DNA of 26,765 nucleotides from Poteriospumella lacustris (taxonomy: Eukaryota > Sar > Chrysophyceae > Chromulinales > Dinobryaceae): positions 216,341 through 243,105 of the forward strand of contig SMOI01000013.1 in the NCBI GenBank assembly GCA_008000375.1. The letters run 5' to 3'. The stretch's first letter is position 1, and each line of letters begins with the position of its first letter. The position numbers and the translations under genes are program-made. Positions 9,219 to 21,000 of this stretch are shown here, one piece after another. Under the pieces are notes generated by a model. The model did no database searches, had not been told where the DNA came from, and was given only the letters and a program-made list of their open reading frames with translations.

Positions 9219-10848
9219 ATGATTTCAAAGGCTGTCCTGCTGGGCCTGCTGCTTGCGATTGTCCTCTTTACGAGTCTATCTGGCGTTGTGTCGCAAGATG
9301 GGTTCGATGAGGACTTGAGCACTGCTCCGGCTGATAATTACCAAGACGGTGATATGGGAAGCGACTATGGTTATGGTGGCGAAGAAGAGCTGGAAGGAAC
9401 TGGTCAACCAGAGACTGCAAAGCAACTCAATAGTTGGGATGAAATTGAAAAGTTTGTGAAGGTTTGTTCTGCATCTCAATAGTTATGCCCAAAAATCATC
9501 AGTGACAGAGGCTTCTCGGCGATTATTTCAGGAGAATGAATTTGACACATCTGTCATTGGATTTTTCGACGCCTCCTCCCATCCTGAAGATCTCGAAACC
9601 TTCAAAGAGGTAAATCACACGAGATACCGTTGCTATCGATATGAAGCACTCAACTCTCCAAACTTTTTCCACGAAAGGTTGCGATGACTGATGGCTATGT
9701 GTACAAGTTTGCATACACTGTCAGCAAGGAAGTTCTTGAAGCGAAAAAGTACGACGGATGCGCTGTGCTCGTTTTTCCGCCGGTAAGTTAGTAGACCCCC
9801 TTGATCTAGTTTTTTCATTGCTTAGCTGAGCAAGTATGGTTTGTGCAGCCCAAATACGTCAACGAAAAAATGGAGCGCTCGAAGTATCGTTTGCCGATGA
9901 AAACCATAGCGAACAAGCAACAAGCTATCCTAAATTTCGCGAAATCGAAATCTCTTCCTTTGACCGGGGAATACACTTCAAAGAGCCGTGAATCATACGA
10001 TTCGCTACAGAAGCCAGTTGTGTCTGTGTTTTCATCAATCGACCATGAGAGAAATTCGAAAGGCTACAACTACCTTGCCAACCGAGTGAGAAAAGTGGCC
10101 AAGAAGTATGAAGGGAAGATCGTGTTTGTACTGGTTGATTCTGATAATTTCTCCGAGGCGATGGAACGAGATTATGGTTTCGAAGATCCCTCAGCGAAGG
10201 AAATTTACGCCGGAATCCGTGATGGGGATATGTTTTACACTATGGAGGCAAAATTTTCTGTTGAAAATTTGACTTCTTTCGTGGAGAATTTCAAGGCCGG
10301 CCAACTTCAAGGAAAACAGAAGGTACGTTGCCTTGTGACAACTTACAACTCTGTTTGCTGACTGAACATTTGTCGGCAATATATAGATCAAGTCGGAAGA
10401 GCACGATCATGGTGACGATGACGGGGATATCAAGCCGGTTGTGGCGGTTGGTAATGACAATGCGCAATCGGTCCTTGAAAATCCAGATGCTGACATACTG
10501 GTCGAGTTTTATGCACCTTGGTGTGGACATTGTCGTGCTTTGAAGCCTGAGTACAAAAAGGTAGCAGAGCATTTTGTCAACGATGACTCCGTCACGATTG
10601 CAGCTTTTGATGCGACGGCTGGAACTGTCCCGCCCCAGTTTGATGTTCAGGTATGTTGCATTTCAGTTGATAATCGCAAGAAAACTGCGTTCGTTTATTG
10701 AAATATCCATTTTTAGGGTTATCCAACACTGTATTTCGTGCCGAAGAACAAGAAGTTAAGTCCTATTCCCTATGAGGGTGGTCGGAGTGCCGCCGAGATG
10801 ATCGAGTTTGTGGAGGCCTACCGAACGAGAGGCTCGGATGAATTGTAA
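9219..10848 (+). CDS. PDI-like ER thiol oxidoreductase (b-b'-a' architecture)
   Basis: A protein disulfide isomerase family member that would form or rearrange disulfides in the ER lumen. Six inferred exons, 9219-9461, 9532-9609, 9678-9782, 9849-10322, 10387-10650 and 10717-10848, join in frame to 431 residues; the introns are 64-70 nt. A signal peptide covers about 1-25 (KAVLLGLLLAIVLFTSL). An acidic Gly/Tyr/Asp/Glu-rich stretch follows, then a b-type thioredoxin fold (WDEIEKFVKENEF, VIGFFD), a b'-like fold (VVSVFSSID, KIVFVLVDSDNF) and one catalytic a' domain with APWCGHC. The cis-Pro loop is GYPTLYFV. The C-terminal SDEL is a KDEL-type ER retrieval signal. Against ERp57 or ERp72 it lacks the first catalytic a domain, with an acidic linker in its place. 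I start at ATG 9219, which opens directly into the signal peptide. Confidence 0.9.
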
Positions 10849-11210
10849 CATCTTTACTTCAGAAAAGTCTGTTCAGTTTACATCGAGAAATTCATCATCG
10901 TTTGAATGAACTAGATAGCATTAGCTCGGGTATTTGAAATGCGTAGCGGTGTTCATATGCCCTTGTGTCCTTGGAGTGTACTGCTGAATGAAGGATTTTT
11001 GAAGGAATTCCACCCTCCTCCATTTCAAATTCATGTTGCATCTTGATGATGCAGCAGTCCATTTCTCAAGAACTTGGCGACAGGATAAGTGGAATTGGTC
11101 ACGCGCATTGACTCGCTGGTACGTCATTTTCTTGTTGAGACGTTGGTAAGGCATTTAATCACACGAGATTTGCCGAGAAATCTGCACAAGGTGTGTTCCT
11201 TCCTCCAAGA
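10849..11210. other. Tandem intergenic gap before Pds5
   Basis: About 360 bp between the PDI-like stop and the Pds5 start, both on the + strand. It must hold the PDI 3' UTR and the Pds5 promoter. A weak open frame on the minus strand (10921-11154) has no recognisable content. I see no gene. Confidence 0.5.
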
Positions 11211-14200
11211 ATGAGTCGCTCAGGAAAGAAAGCCACGTCGCTGTATGAAAGCGAGATATGGCGGAATAAAAACGCCAAAAAGTCCGAATTACTTGAATAC
11301 TTGGAAAGTTTGCATGAGGATCTCAGTAAAGTGGAACAAGACATTTCCCATGCCCCCAAAGGCTTGCATGCTACGGCTGCACATTTAGTTTCTCCTAAGT
11401 TCATGGAGAATATCGATCGCGATATCAGAATCATTGTCACCTGCTGTGTGGTTGATGTGCTTCGCATTTATGCCCCCGAAGCACCTTACAAGGATGAAGA
11501 TATGATCCGTGTTTTTGAAGCAATTTCAAAGCAAATTAGCTCTTTACAAACCACCAACCCAGAAACGCCAGCTGGCAAGAGAATTCTGTATATCTTGAAC
11601 AACATCGCCACCGTTAAATCTTGCTTGGTCCCCGTTTTGCTGGATCAAAAGGGAGTTCCTGCGGCGAACGAAGTTGTTGAAAGTATGTTTTCAGCTGTGA
11701 TTTCAATCGTCAACTCAAGCTCCACGGAGGAAGGTTAGTGGACCCACTCATTGTCCAATAAATTTGTGTGCGGTATCGTGTAACATCGATGCTTCTGATA
11801 TTTTAGTCTTCACCAGTGCATGCGAAATTTTGCAAAGCTGTATCGAGGAGTACAATAACATTTCTCCAGAGCTGCTGGAGATTATGTTGGTTGCCATTCT
11901 GCCGGCGCAGAAAGTCGAAAACCCCATGTTGTACCGTGTGATTGCCACTGTGTTGCAAACAGTGTCGCCGATCATTATGGGCACTTTAACATCTATCATG
12001 TCCAGCATTCTCATTGGTCCTGGAAATCGTTTCCAAGGAAAACTCAGTGAAATCGCGGATGATGTGTATGCTCTTATCTACGAGCTGCACTTGATATCAC
12101 CGACGTTGATGCAGGGCATCCTTCCAAGTCTGGCGGCTCAGTTGCGTTGTGAAGATGACGCCACGAGAAGCAAAGTCGTGCAACTACTCAGCAAAGTGTA
12201 TTTGACAGAAGGTGCAACCTATCACGACGATTTCCCGCAATATTTCCGCGACTTCATCGGGCGGATGAACGATGCGCTGCCCAGCATTCGCAACGATCTC
12301 ATCGACTATGCTTCCATTCTGATCTCACGCAAAATTGAGGTGAAGTATGTGACCGGTAAGTCTCCAACAATCGCCATTAGTTATAGTCATAGCTCGTGTC
12401 TTCTTACCCTTTATTTCGTGTCCTGTTCTCATTTCTGCAGAGATGTTGGCTCATCGTCTTCGGGATCCCGAAGAAGACGTGCGCAAAAAGGCCGTGACCA
12501 AGTTGTACCGTCAAGTTTTCGACAACGTGGAAATTGCGGATCCTCTGCTGCTCACCGCGTTGTTTGATCGCGTGAAGGACAAAGTCATTGACATTCGCAA
12601 AGCTGCCATGGTTGGTATGTCGAAGCTGTATTGGAAGTACGTGGCGAGCCGTTTGCCGGCCTTCGATAGTTTCGATTTTTCGGATTGGGAAAGCATCAAG
12701 CAGCAAGTGGACCAATCCATACTGAGCAAATTGCACAGTATTCCTGCCACTCTTATCAAGTGCTGGGGCTATCCAGACGTCGAAACGAAGCACGTCACTC
12801 TGCAGTTGTTGCAGGAATACATTCTGCCGAAGTCCTTTCCTGCCGGTAGCGCGGGTGAGAACATCAATCAAGTTCGTCTGTCGGCTTTGCTGTTGATGTA
12901 TTCGCTGTTGAATGATGAGGAAAGACTCTTCTTCGATGCGCTGCTCACGTTCAAGTGCAAAATCAATGGTCTGATCGCCTCGTTGATCAACATCAAGAAA
13001 GGAGGCCGGGATTCCATTGGCAGCAGTTCGGGCGGTAGCTCCAGTGACCAAAAGATATTGCCCATGTTGAAGCAAGTTTTGATGCGCCTGGCCAATACCC
13101 TTCCCTCGGCGGAGAACAAGAAGCCTGGTTTCTTTGATCGTTTGTTGACCACACGCGACAAGTTCATTTGGAAGTTGTTGGAACATGCGACGGAAACCAC
13201 TTGGTCGATTGAAGACAACGCCAAGTTCAAAGACGATTTGATGAAGAAATTAGAGTCCAAGTCACCTCTGGCAGAGTTCATGGCGTTGGTCTACGATGTG
13301 GCATCTTATCAATTGGTGACGACTCCCATGGTGGAGGTATTGCTGCGTTCGGTCGCTGATTCGACATTTGTGGCCCATGCGGGGGCTCCGGAAATGTTGT
13401 CGATGTTGTCTCGTCATGTTCCGAAACTGTTTGCAGAGTCGTCTTCCCATCTTCGCGACTGGGTCGATCGTACGACCGTGAAAGCGGACGAGAAAGGGAA
13501 GAAACGCCAAGTGAAACTGGAGTATTTCCAGAATGGCATTGATATCATCACGAACGTCGCATCGCACTTGAGTGATTCGCAGGTGGAAGACATTGAGAAG
13601 CTTGGTCGCGTGCTTCTGGATGGTATGAAGGACAGTGAGGATGATGATGTCGTGGAATTGATGGCCACGGGTTTACGAGCGGTGGTGTGCACTCAGGATG
13701 GTTTAAGCAGCCGCTTTTTGCGCGACATCGTGAAATATGTGAAAGATATTGTGAATATCCATGCGAATGGTCGACGATATCTGTTGACCATGCGGTCGAT
13801 TTCGACGTTGTTGGAATTGGTGCCGACGTTTATGGACAAGCGCGATTCGAAGGTGCTGTGCTTGCAAAGTCTCTTCGCCATCTTTTCGAACGCTACCCGT
13901 CGTACCATCGTTGGTCACATTCAAAAGGAGTTGACGAATCTGTCGGAGCACCCCATTGAGACGTCGGTAGAATTGTGCTGCGCCTCGATGCGACTGCTTA
14001 CTCGCATCATTATCTTCGAAGATGCTGCAGAGGAAACGAAAGATGAAGAAGGTTTCGAATTTTTGGGTGATTTGGAACATGTTCTGGACTTTGCAACGAT
14101 AAAGAAGGCATTGTTTGACTGCATGGAGTCCCGGGGCAAAGGCTTTGATGACTTCCATCCCCCTGCACCTGCAGATGAAGAAGTTCTGTATCAACAATCG

Positions 14201-15931
14201 TGTCTGTGCTTGATGTCGTTGATTGCGACGACGGGGTTTTCGACGATTACGACCGAACAATGGCATGAACTCGGTTTTGCGCTCTTGCATGAGGACACTG
14301 AATTCCGCGCCCTGCTGCTAGACGAGCTTGCGCCTATCATCAAAACGCAACAAGTACCCCTGCGCTTCTTGTCGTATCCCTGCCTGGTCGCCAATGATTC
14401 ACATTTGAACAAAACAGCACGTGAAGCCCTGTCAACGGCGGTTGCGCGTCTACGTCGTACACACGAAGATGTCGCGTCGAGACTGGTGGCATCCACCGAC
14501 GATGCGGAACAGCTATCGTTGCAACAGCAGGCGGCAGAGACGATGCCCGAAAACTCCCTCCCGTATTTGCTGCACATCATGACGTACCACCCCGAATTTC
14601 CTACGTCGGTGGCAGCGACGTCCGCAGAGGACAAATCACGTATCAAATTGGTCCTTGGCTGTGTTCGCATGTTGGTACAAGCGTTGCAATCCAAGTTGAA
14701 GATTCCTACCAGCAATCTGCCATTCTTGTTCAAGCAGTTGAACACCATCAATCATCGCTTTGTGGACCGCATGGATCCGAACAATGTGGGTTTGCATTTC
14801 GTCACACGCTTGACCGTGAAACTGTTGCAAGAGCAAGTGAAAACAGCGGATAACTTGCATGTATATCCTGGAGAAGTGTTTCTTCCTCGGGATTTGTATG
14901 AAGGCGTAGAGGCGGGGAAAGCTCAAGTGCAATTGGGTATGATTGCGGCGGGTGGACGCACGGATGTGGCGAACATGTTGGATGTGGCGGAGTTTGCGAT
15001 TGACCAGGTGATGCAAGTGGCTGGCAAGGGAAGAAACCAAAAGGGAACGACCATGAGTTCACCGGCATTCAAAGTTCGTTCGGGTGCTGGGGTCTCTCCG
15101 GAGCGAAAGCGACCCAGCAAAGGCGCAAATCGATCATTGAGTTTCGACGAAGATGACGACAAAACGGATGTGCCAAATAAGCGTGCCCGGCCCAGCAAAC
15201 CGTTGCCTGTGGAAGTTCCATCGAGAAGTTTGCCTTCGCGTGGGGCAAAGGCAACGGTGAAGTCATATGTGGAGCCCGATGAAATGACTGATCGCGACAT
15301 GGAACGGTTGAACCGATCACTGGCGGACGAGAAGAAGCGAAAGTCATCAGACAGTCTGCGCGAAAGAAGCTTGTCGCCATCCAAACGCCCACGTACATCC
15401 GAACCGTCTTCGTTCTTGGGTGCATCTCTGGCATCAATGACGACCGGTAGAACGTCGTTGAAAGATGCTGCTGCCGCTGCCGTCGCAAGCGTATCGGCGT
15501 TGAAGTCTTCTTCTGGCGAGTCTGGAGAGCCATCGGAAGACGACGGAATGGACGATTTGTTCGTCTCCCAAACGACCAACAAGACAAAGGCGGCTTCAGA
15601 AACAGTTCGGCGGCGACTGTCAAGGGCTGAATCTACAACAGATCAGGAGCAGTCCACACCCTCGGACGATGTTAGTCCAGTGCTACCAACACGCAGCTCT
15701 CGTGCTGCCAACCGAGTTCTGGTCGAACGCCCTTCCAATGTGTCTAAGAAAGTTGAAGAAATTAGCAGAAATAAAGGTAAAGCAGTCGCCGCCTCGGAAA
15801 GCTCCGAGGAAGTGGCCGTCGCTCCCGTCCGAACAAGAACGCAAAAGACTACAACCTCAAAACCTGCGGTTGTTGAAGAGGAACCATTAGTGAAGACAAC
15901 CGGCAAGCGAACGCGGCAGCTTCGCGCGTAA
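11211..15931 (+). CDS. PDS5: Pds5 sister chromatid cohesion protein
   Basis: Pds5 is a HEAT-repeat protein that binds cohesin through its kleisin subunit and controls cohesin loading, release and acetylation in the nucleus. The inferred exons 11211-11733, 11807-12355 and 12441-15931 join to 1520 residues, a normal Pds5 size. The most diagnostic stretch is CCVVDVLRIYAPEAPYKD (about 78-95), matching the conserved Pds5 N-terminal signature. Helical HEAT-type repeats follow for about 1100 residues (for example LRDPEEDVRKKAVTKLYRQV and VIDIRKAAMVGMSKLYWKY). The last 300 residues are disordered, rich in Ser, Glu, Lys and Arg, with several basic clusters suited to nuclear import (ERKRPSK, EKKRKSS, PSKRPRT) and SP sites that could be CDK targets. 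It ends in the basic KRTRQLRA. The ATG at 11211 has A at -3; no upstream in-frame ATG was seen. Confidence 0.93.
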
Positions 15932-16159
15932 GATACTCACAAGATCCCAGTATATTCTCCCCAGGGTTGGCTGTCATTGGCTATTTGTTTTGTTTCCTGC
16001 ATGAAATACCCTGCTTGCCGAAAGTATGCACGTGTTTCCTTCACCTTGTAACGGGCTTCCCCTGATGTACGGCCACCGCTTCTTCGTTTACATTGTAAAA
16101 TAGTTACAAAAAGCGCACATCGGCCATATTTTTTACACGCAGTCGGTGACCTACCGCCC
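15932..16159. other. Convergent gap between Pds5 and GET1/WRB
   Basis: About 230 bp between two facing stop codons. No gene or clear signal is visible. Frames continuing from the Pds5 antisense side are composition artefacts. Confidence 0.5.
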
Positions 16160-16741
16160 TTAGGGGAAAGAAGCGGAGGGCAACACGATCGGCAACATGG
16201 TGCGGAAAAAGTGTCGTGTTGCGAGACTAGTAACACCGATGAGGAACCAAGGCTGCAAACCAATGGTGGGACTGCTCGTGAAAAAGGAAAATGGCCAAAG
16301 CACTTGAGGAGATATTTGAACAACGGACTCAGTTCCGAAGTACACTGCTAATCCGACCAAAGCTGCGCCACGTACTCCTCTTAGAATATTTCGGAGACGC
16401 TTGTCAGACCCTTCCTGTCCCTTTTTTATATTATCTATTTCTTTGTTAATTTTGATGATTCCTCGCTCCAATTTTGACGCTCGCACCAACTCCAACTGAA
16501 TGGACTTAATGGTGGCAAGTTCGGCTTGGATTTTGATTTTCTCGACCTCGAGCGAGCTCTTCTTCATCGCCGTGGGCATATTGACCAAATATGCTACATA
16601 AAGATGGGAAAAATTACTATCTCATCGTGGAATGGAAGAACGGTGCTCAGTCTTACCAATGACAATACGGAGAAACTCGACGGCAGCCACGATCGCCGTG
16701 CAGAGCATCAATAAGTTGGTGTTTTGAGGATACAAAATCAT
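16160..16741 (-). CDS. GET1/WRB-like receptor for tail-anchored protein insertion
   Basis: Get1 (WRB in animals) is an ER membrane receptor subunit that releases tail-anchored proteins from the Get3/TRC40 ATPase. The inferred exons 16741-16657 and 16593-16160 join in frame across a 63-nt intron (GTAAGA...TGTAG) to 172 residues, close to human WRB (174). The layout is typical: membrane segment 1 at about 8-30 (LLMLCTAIVAAVEFLRIVI), a cytosolic charged coiled coil at about 40-92 (SSLEVEKIKIQAELATIK, then KLERGIIKINKEIDNIKKG), and two C-terminal membrane segments (GAALVGLAVYF and PWFLIGVTSLATRHFF). The loop between them keeps the Pro/Trp pattern around LWPFSFF. The call rests on length, topology and coiled-coil position rather than one invariant motif. 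It converges on Pds5. A single-exon reading would lose membrane segment 1, so the split model is preferred. Confidence 0.75.
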
Positions 16742-17202
16742 TATTTCGCTAACTGATCAAATCAACACGAATCTTGCTTTCCGATGATAGCCGATGACAA
16801 TCTGTTGCTATGAAAAATAGTATGAAATATGGCAGATGGCAGTGCCATGTGTTGTTGTTCTTCATCGTTCTTCGTTCGGCGTCTTCTCTGGCACCGACCC
16901 AGTTTTGCGACGTGTTGGAATATTTGGGTTCTTGGGGTGTACCACTTGGGTTGTGCGGTTTGCCCCACCCCTATGGTCTACTACTAACTAAAAACCAGTG
17001 CTGCAAAGATGTTCATTCACAATCAATCGTCTGGTTACAAAATCTACCCTGTGGTAGGCCTAGTATGCAGAAATCTTTTTTGATATTTACTTGCCAGCCA
17101 TGCTGATTGACAATCCTCAAATAGATCCGTGTTTAAGCCTTAACGGTGCGATTGCGATTGGCAATTATCTATATACAGCCTCTAAGAGCCCATCAAGCCT
17201 GC
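16742..17202. other. Gap between RNase H2C and GET1/WRB with a weak + strand ORF
   Basis: About 460 bp between two minus-strand genes. It should hold the RNase H2C 3' UTR and the GET1 promoter. A 98-codon + strand ORF lies inside and is listed separately as doubtful. TACTAAC at 16982-16988, ten bases before a CAG at 16996-16998, resembles a branch point and 3' splice site on the + strand. Confidence 0.4.
16810..17106 (+). CDS. Doubtful small secreted Cys-rich ORF (98 codons)
   Basis: Not recognised. The translation begins with a plausible signal peptide (CHVLLFFIVLRSASSLA, ending in an Ala before PTQFC). It then has about seven Cys, including FCDV, LGLCG, QCCKD and LPCGRP. It starts only 69 bp from the divergent GET1 start. 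A TACTAAC-plus-CAG signal inside it suggests an intron may interrupt it (for example 16939-16998, 60 nt, which keeps the frame). No conserved domain is seen, so it may be chance inside a promoter region. Confidence 0.2.
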   Translation: MKNSMKYGRWQCHVLLFFIVLRSASSLAPTQFCDVLEYLGSWGVPLGLCGLPHPYGLLLTKNQCCKDVHSQSIVWLQNLPCGRPSMQKSFLIFTCQPC

Positions 17203-17640
17203 TTAGTTGATACCATGGAGCTACACACACAGTTTAAAAGTTATACACTCACTTGTTTTGGGCACTCAGGATCAGTGCAAGCTTACCTCTGTCGATATCT
17301 CCAACAGATCGTCATACATCTCTGTAAAATTGACACTCGAAGGATGATCATGTCCCCACAATACAAAACTATCTACAGAATGCTGAATTTCAAGGATTTT
17401 GCTGGCTGAATCCTCCATGTGGGGATGCGTAACAGCGGTGGCCATAGCTGCTTTCGACTCAGTGAAGTCGATCTTTTTTCCAACTAGCTTTCTTCCACGA
17501 AAGTGACTAGTATATTGAGATCCATCAGGTGATACTTCAATTTGAAAGTAATTGGAAATAGGTGCAGGCCCATTGAAAGCGATGTTGCATGGTAGCAAAT
17601 GAACTTTCGGTGTGACCTGCTGCTCGGGTGATGATGACAT
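17203..17640 (-). CDS. RNASEH2C: Ribonuclease H2 subunit C
   Basis: RNase H2 is a nuclear heterotrimer that removes ribonucleotides from DNA and degrades RNA-DNA hybrids; subunit C is a non-catalytic scaffold paired with subunit B. The inferred exons 17640-17287 and 17220-17203 join to 123 residues across a 66-nt intron (GTAAGC...GTGTAG). Family hallmarks are VHLLPCNIAFNGPAPISNYF near the N-terminus and SHFRGRKLVGKKIDF in the middle (LPC, GPA, YF and FRGR). The end FVLWGHDHPSS...LLEISTELHGIN resembles the family's closing helix. Without the intron the frame ends ISTEVSLH, which fits the closing helix less well. I start at ATG 17640, 14 residues before LLPC, although the frame is open up to 17760. 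It is divergent from the OSCA-type gene. Human RNASEH2C has 164 residues and the yeast protein about 110. Confidence 0.88.
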
Positions 17641-18047
17641 GCTTTTCTGATCAAAGTATGAACAATGAATGAATATCCCACGTTGCTTTAAGATTCGGAT
17701 GACTGGTTTCTCGGACGGCGAATATCTATAGAATGTGCACCACAACTCAATCGCTTTCATTCATTCATCGACCAAACTCAGGCTCAATCATCAGCAGAGC
17801 AGTCGGTGGCACTCACCCCTTCTGAGTCTAAAGTTATCGGTGGGTTCACGAAACAAACGTCAAAGTAAGGTGTCATTGAAATTTTCACCATCGACCACCC
17901 AGCATCGACTGCATAGCGCAAGAGACACGAACAACTGCAATAAAATCGTCGAGATCTCACAAATCTAATTGACCAACAGACGACTTGAACACGCGTATGA
18001 TCCAGTGTCGCGGTGTCGGTATTATGATTTAACAATTGTCTCTGGAT
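17641..18047. promoter_or_regulatory. Divergent gap between RNase H2C and the OSCA-type gene
   Basis: About 407 bp between two divergent start codons, with a short ATTC repeat near 17758-17768. No TATA box or other clear element stands out. It probably acts as a shared promoter. An open stretch on the minus strand (to 17760) continues the RNase H2C frame upstream but shows no conserved content. Confidence 0.4.
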
Positions 18048-21000
18048 ATGGAAAGTGCAATCGATTTCCGGCGACGACTCGACTGGTTGCTCCCGTCATG
18101 GCTGGAAAATGCCAATGCGTACAGCCAGTCCACCGATGAAGACATGATTGATGTTGCATATACCATCGTTGTAAACTTGGCGATATTCATCATATTCTTG
18201 GGTGTTTTCACGGTGGTAAGGCAGTATTATCCGGACATGTATGCGGCCAAGAAATTTGTGGCACCCGACCGTGTGCCTCCCAACATGCCCAACGACACCT
18301 GGTTCGGTTGGATTAAGGACATGTACTACCTAGATGATGATACCCTCATCAGCAAAGGTGGCTACGATCAATTTTTCTTCATTCGCTTCTATCGCTTGTG
18401 CCTGCGCATCATTCTGTTGTCCTGCATCTATTGCTTGACCGTGTTGATCCCGATCAATGGGTAAGTTGCTCCATTTCACTCACTACTATCTGTCATCAAT
18501 ATAATTATGCACCATTTTTTTCATCAGAACGGGCAACGATGGGACATCCTTTGGCTCCTTTGACCGGTGGAGCATGACCAACATCCCACAGAAAAGCTGG
18601 AAATGTTGGTTTCACCTGGCGGGCATTTACATCGTTACGTTAATCACCATTTCTGCGTTAGAATCCGAGTTTATTGTCTATGCCAAGTTCCGTCACGAGT
18701 TTTTGAAGCAAACGAAATCTCATTTGCGAACAGTTCTGGTCGATGGTATTCCGCACAAGCTACGGAACCCGGTCGTTCTACGCGCATATCTCGATTTGCT
18801 GTATCCTGGAGCAGTCAAACACATTCGATTGGGCATAAATATCAAGTATCTACAACGGTTGGTCGATGAGCGAGAACAAGCCGTCACCAATCTCGAGCGT
18901 GCGATGTACGCGCATTACATTTCCCACACCCGACCGAAGGTGAAAGTCGGCAAAATGACCCACGAGGTGGACGCCATCGTCTATTACACACAGCTGTTGG
19001 ACTCCTTGAACAACAACATCAAGAAAGAACAGCTACGTGTTCGTGAAGTGGCCGGCTTGTTGGACGATGAAAACGGCGGCAACGATCGACGTCACCGTCC
19101 GCACCGATCGGTGGGCAGTTTGGACGAGTTTCTTCGCCTGACGGAAATCAAACTGTCGCATTCGCATCGTTCTCGTCATCACCGCAGTCGTCCTTCAGGC
19201 AGTGGCAGTGGCAGCGGTAGTCGCAGTAGCAGCCGCCGTCGTAGTGGTAGCAGCAGCACTGACAGTCATCGTGCGTCCAGTGGTGGTGACCTGCTGAGCG
19301 GCAGCAAGAAAATGCTGCGCGGTATCTCAGCCGAAGCAGAAGATGAATACAGCAAACTGTCCTATCAAGCACAAACGATCTCGACGGCCACAGAAACCCG
19401 TGACGCCGAGGATCGTGAAACGCGTCATCCTTTTCAGCGGGATCGACCACCCACCCAAACGCGGATCTTCGCGTACGACGCGTTTCGTGACGTGGAGAAG
19501 GACGACGACGACGAGGATATCGGAGACGACGGCTACGACGACTACGACGATGAGAATGACGCCGAGGACTCGGCGCAATCGAGTTATCACACGTGGACGC
19601 AATGGTGCCATCGCATGTGGGCGTCGCCGACCCTGTCGGAGTGTTGGACGGTGCTCAAGTACGGAATGTACGCCGATATCGACGAAGAGGTGGTGCTTCA
19701 TCGCCGTTCATCCTCGTCCTCGGCATCGTCGTTGTTGGCCTCGTCGGGGGTACAGCTCGCAGATCGGGAAGGGTCGCTGTCGGACGACCACGACGACGAA
19801 GGGTTTGATGAAGAAGACGGTATCAACGAGACGTCGAATCTCTTGGTCTCCTCGACGCAACACGATCGTCGCTTGTTCTTGTCCCGAGCCTTTGTGACCT
19901 TTCGGACGTTTACAGCCGCGACCACCGCCAAACAAGTCATTCACATGCAGTTGGCCGGTCGGTTGGCGATGACGGAAGCCCCCGAGCCCACCGACATCAC
20001 GTGGGTGAACATGTACATGACGCGTCGAGCGACCGCCTTCCGTCAGTACCTCGTGGACGCGGTGATCATTCTCTTGATCATTGTCTGGGTAGCCCCCGTC
20101 ACCCTGCTGTCGTATGTCTTCTCCTACGACGCAGTCACCGAGGCGATTCCCTCGTTGAAACGTCTCGCGGAGGAGTACAACATCGTCGAATCGATGATCG
20201 ATTTGTTGCAACCAATCGTCTTGGTCGCGATCATGAACCTGTTGCCTCCGTTGCTGATGGCGTTGGGTGTCTTCGAAGGGTCCATCGCCTTGAGTGTCAA
20301 TCAATTCCGCGCGTACCATCGCTATTTCGCGTTTCAAATCGTCAACGTCTTCTTGGTCAATGCGATTGCCGGCTCGGTGATTGATGCGATTACGACGGTC
20401 TATGATTCTCCGCCGACGGTCTTCACCATGTTTGGCAATTCGTTGCCGAAAATGGGTGGCTTTTTCACGAATTATCTGTTGGTGAAGGCATTGACCGGCT
20501 TGGGAATGGAATTGATTCGGGTGCCGGCGTTGTTCATGTCGCTGGGGAAGAAGCTGTTTACCCCCAACACGACCCCCCGGGACCAACAGAATTTGTTTTA
20601 CGGTGGATCGATGCGGAATGTGACGAATCCCGGGTGGTTCCCATTTCACAAGATTTATGCGCAGGATATGCTGCTGTTTGTCATTTGCTTGACGTACAGT
20701 TGTGTCGCGCCGTTGACGTTGATTGCCGGGATCATGTATTTCTTTCTGGCCTCGGTGATCTACAAACACCAAATGATTTATATCTATGAACCCATGTACG
20801 AAACGGGTGGCAAATGGTGGCCCATCATGGCCCGCGGTATGGTCGTGGCCTTGCTCTTTGCACAAGCCTTGTTGACGGGCATGTTCATCTTGAAAGAGAC
20901 GTATACCGAGCTGTATTTCCTCTTGTTTCTCTTCGCCTTGACGCTGACCTATTATTTCTATGTCGCGTCCATTTATACGCCCTTGGCGGCACATTTGCCG

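Noticed and set aside
12404-13186. 260-codon minus-strand frame opposite Pds5
   Set aside because: It is fully antisense to the HEAT-repeat coding exon, Gln/Arg-rich, and has no recognisable domain.
15069-15623. 184-codon minus-strand frame opposite the Pds5 tail
   Set aside because: Antisense to the disordered C-terminal region; another minus-strand frame overlaps the same stretch, and neither shows a domain.
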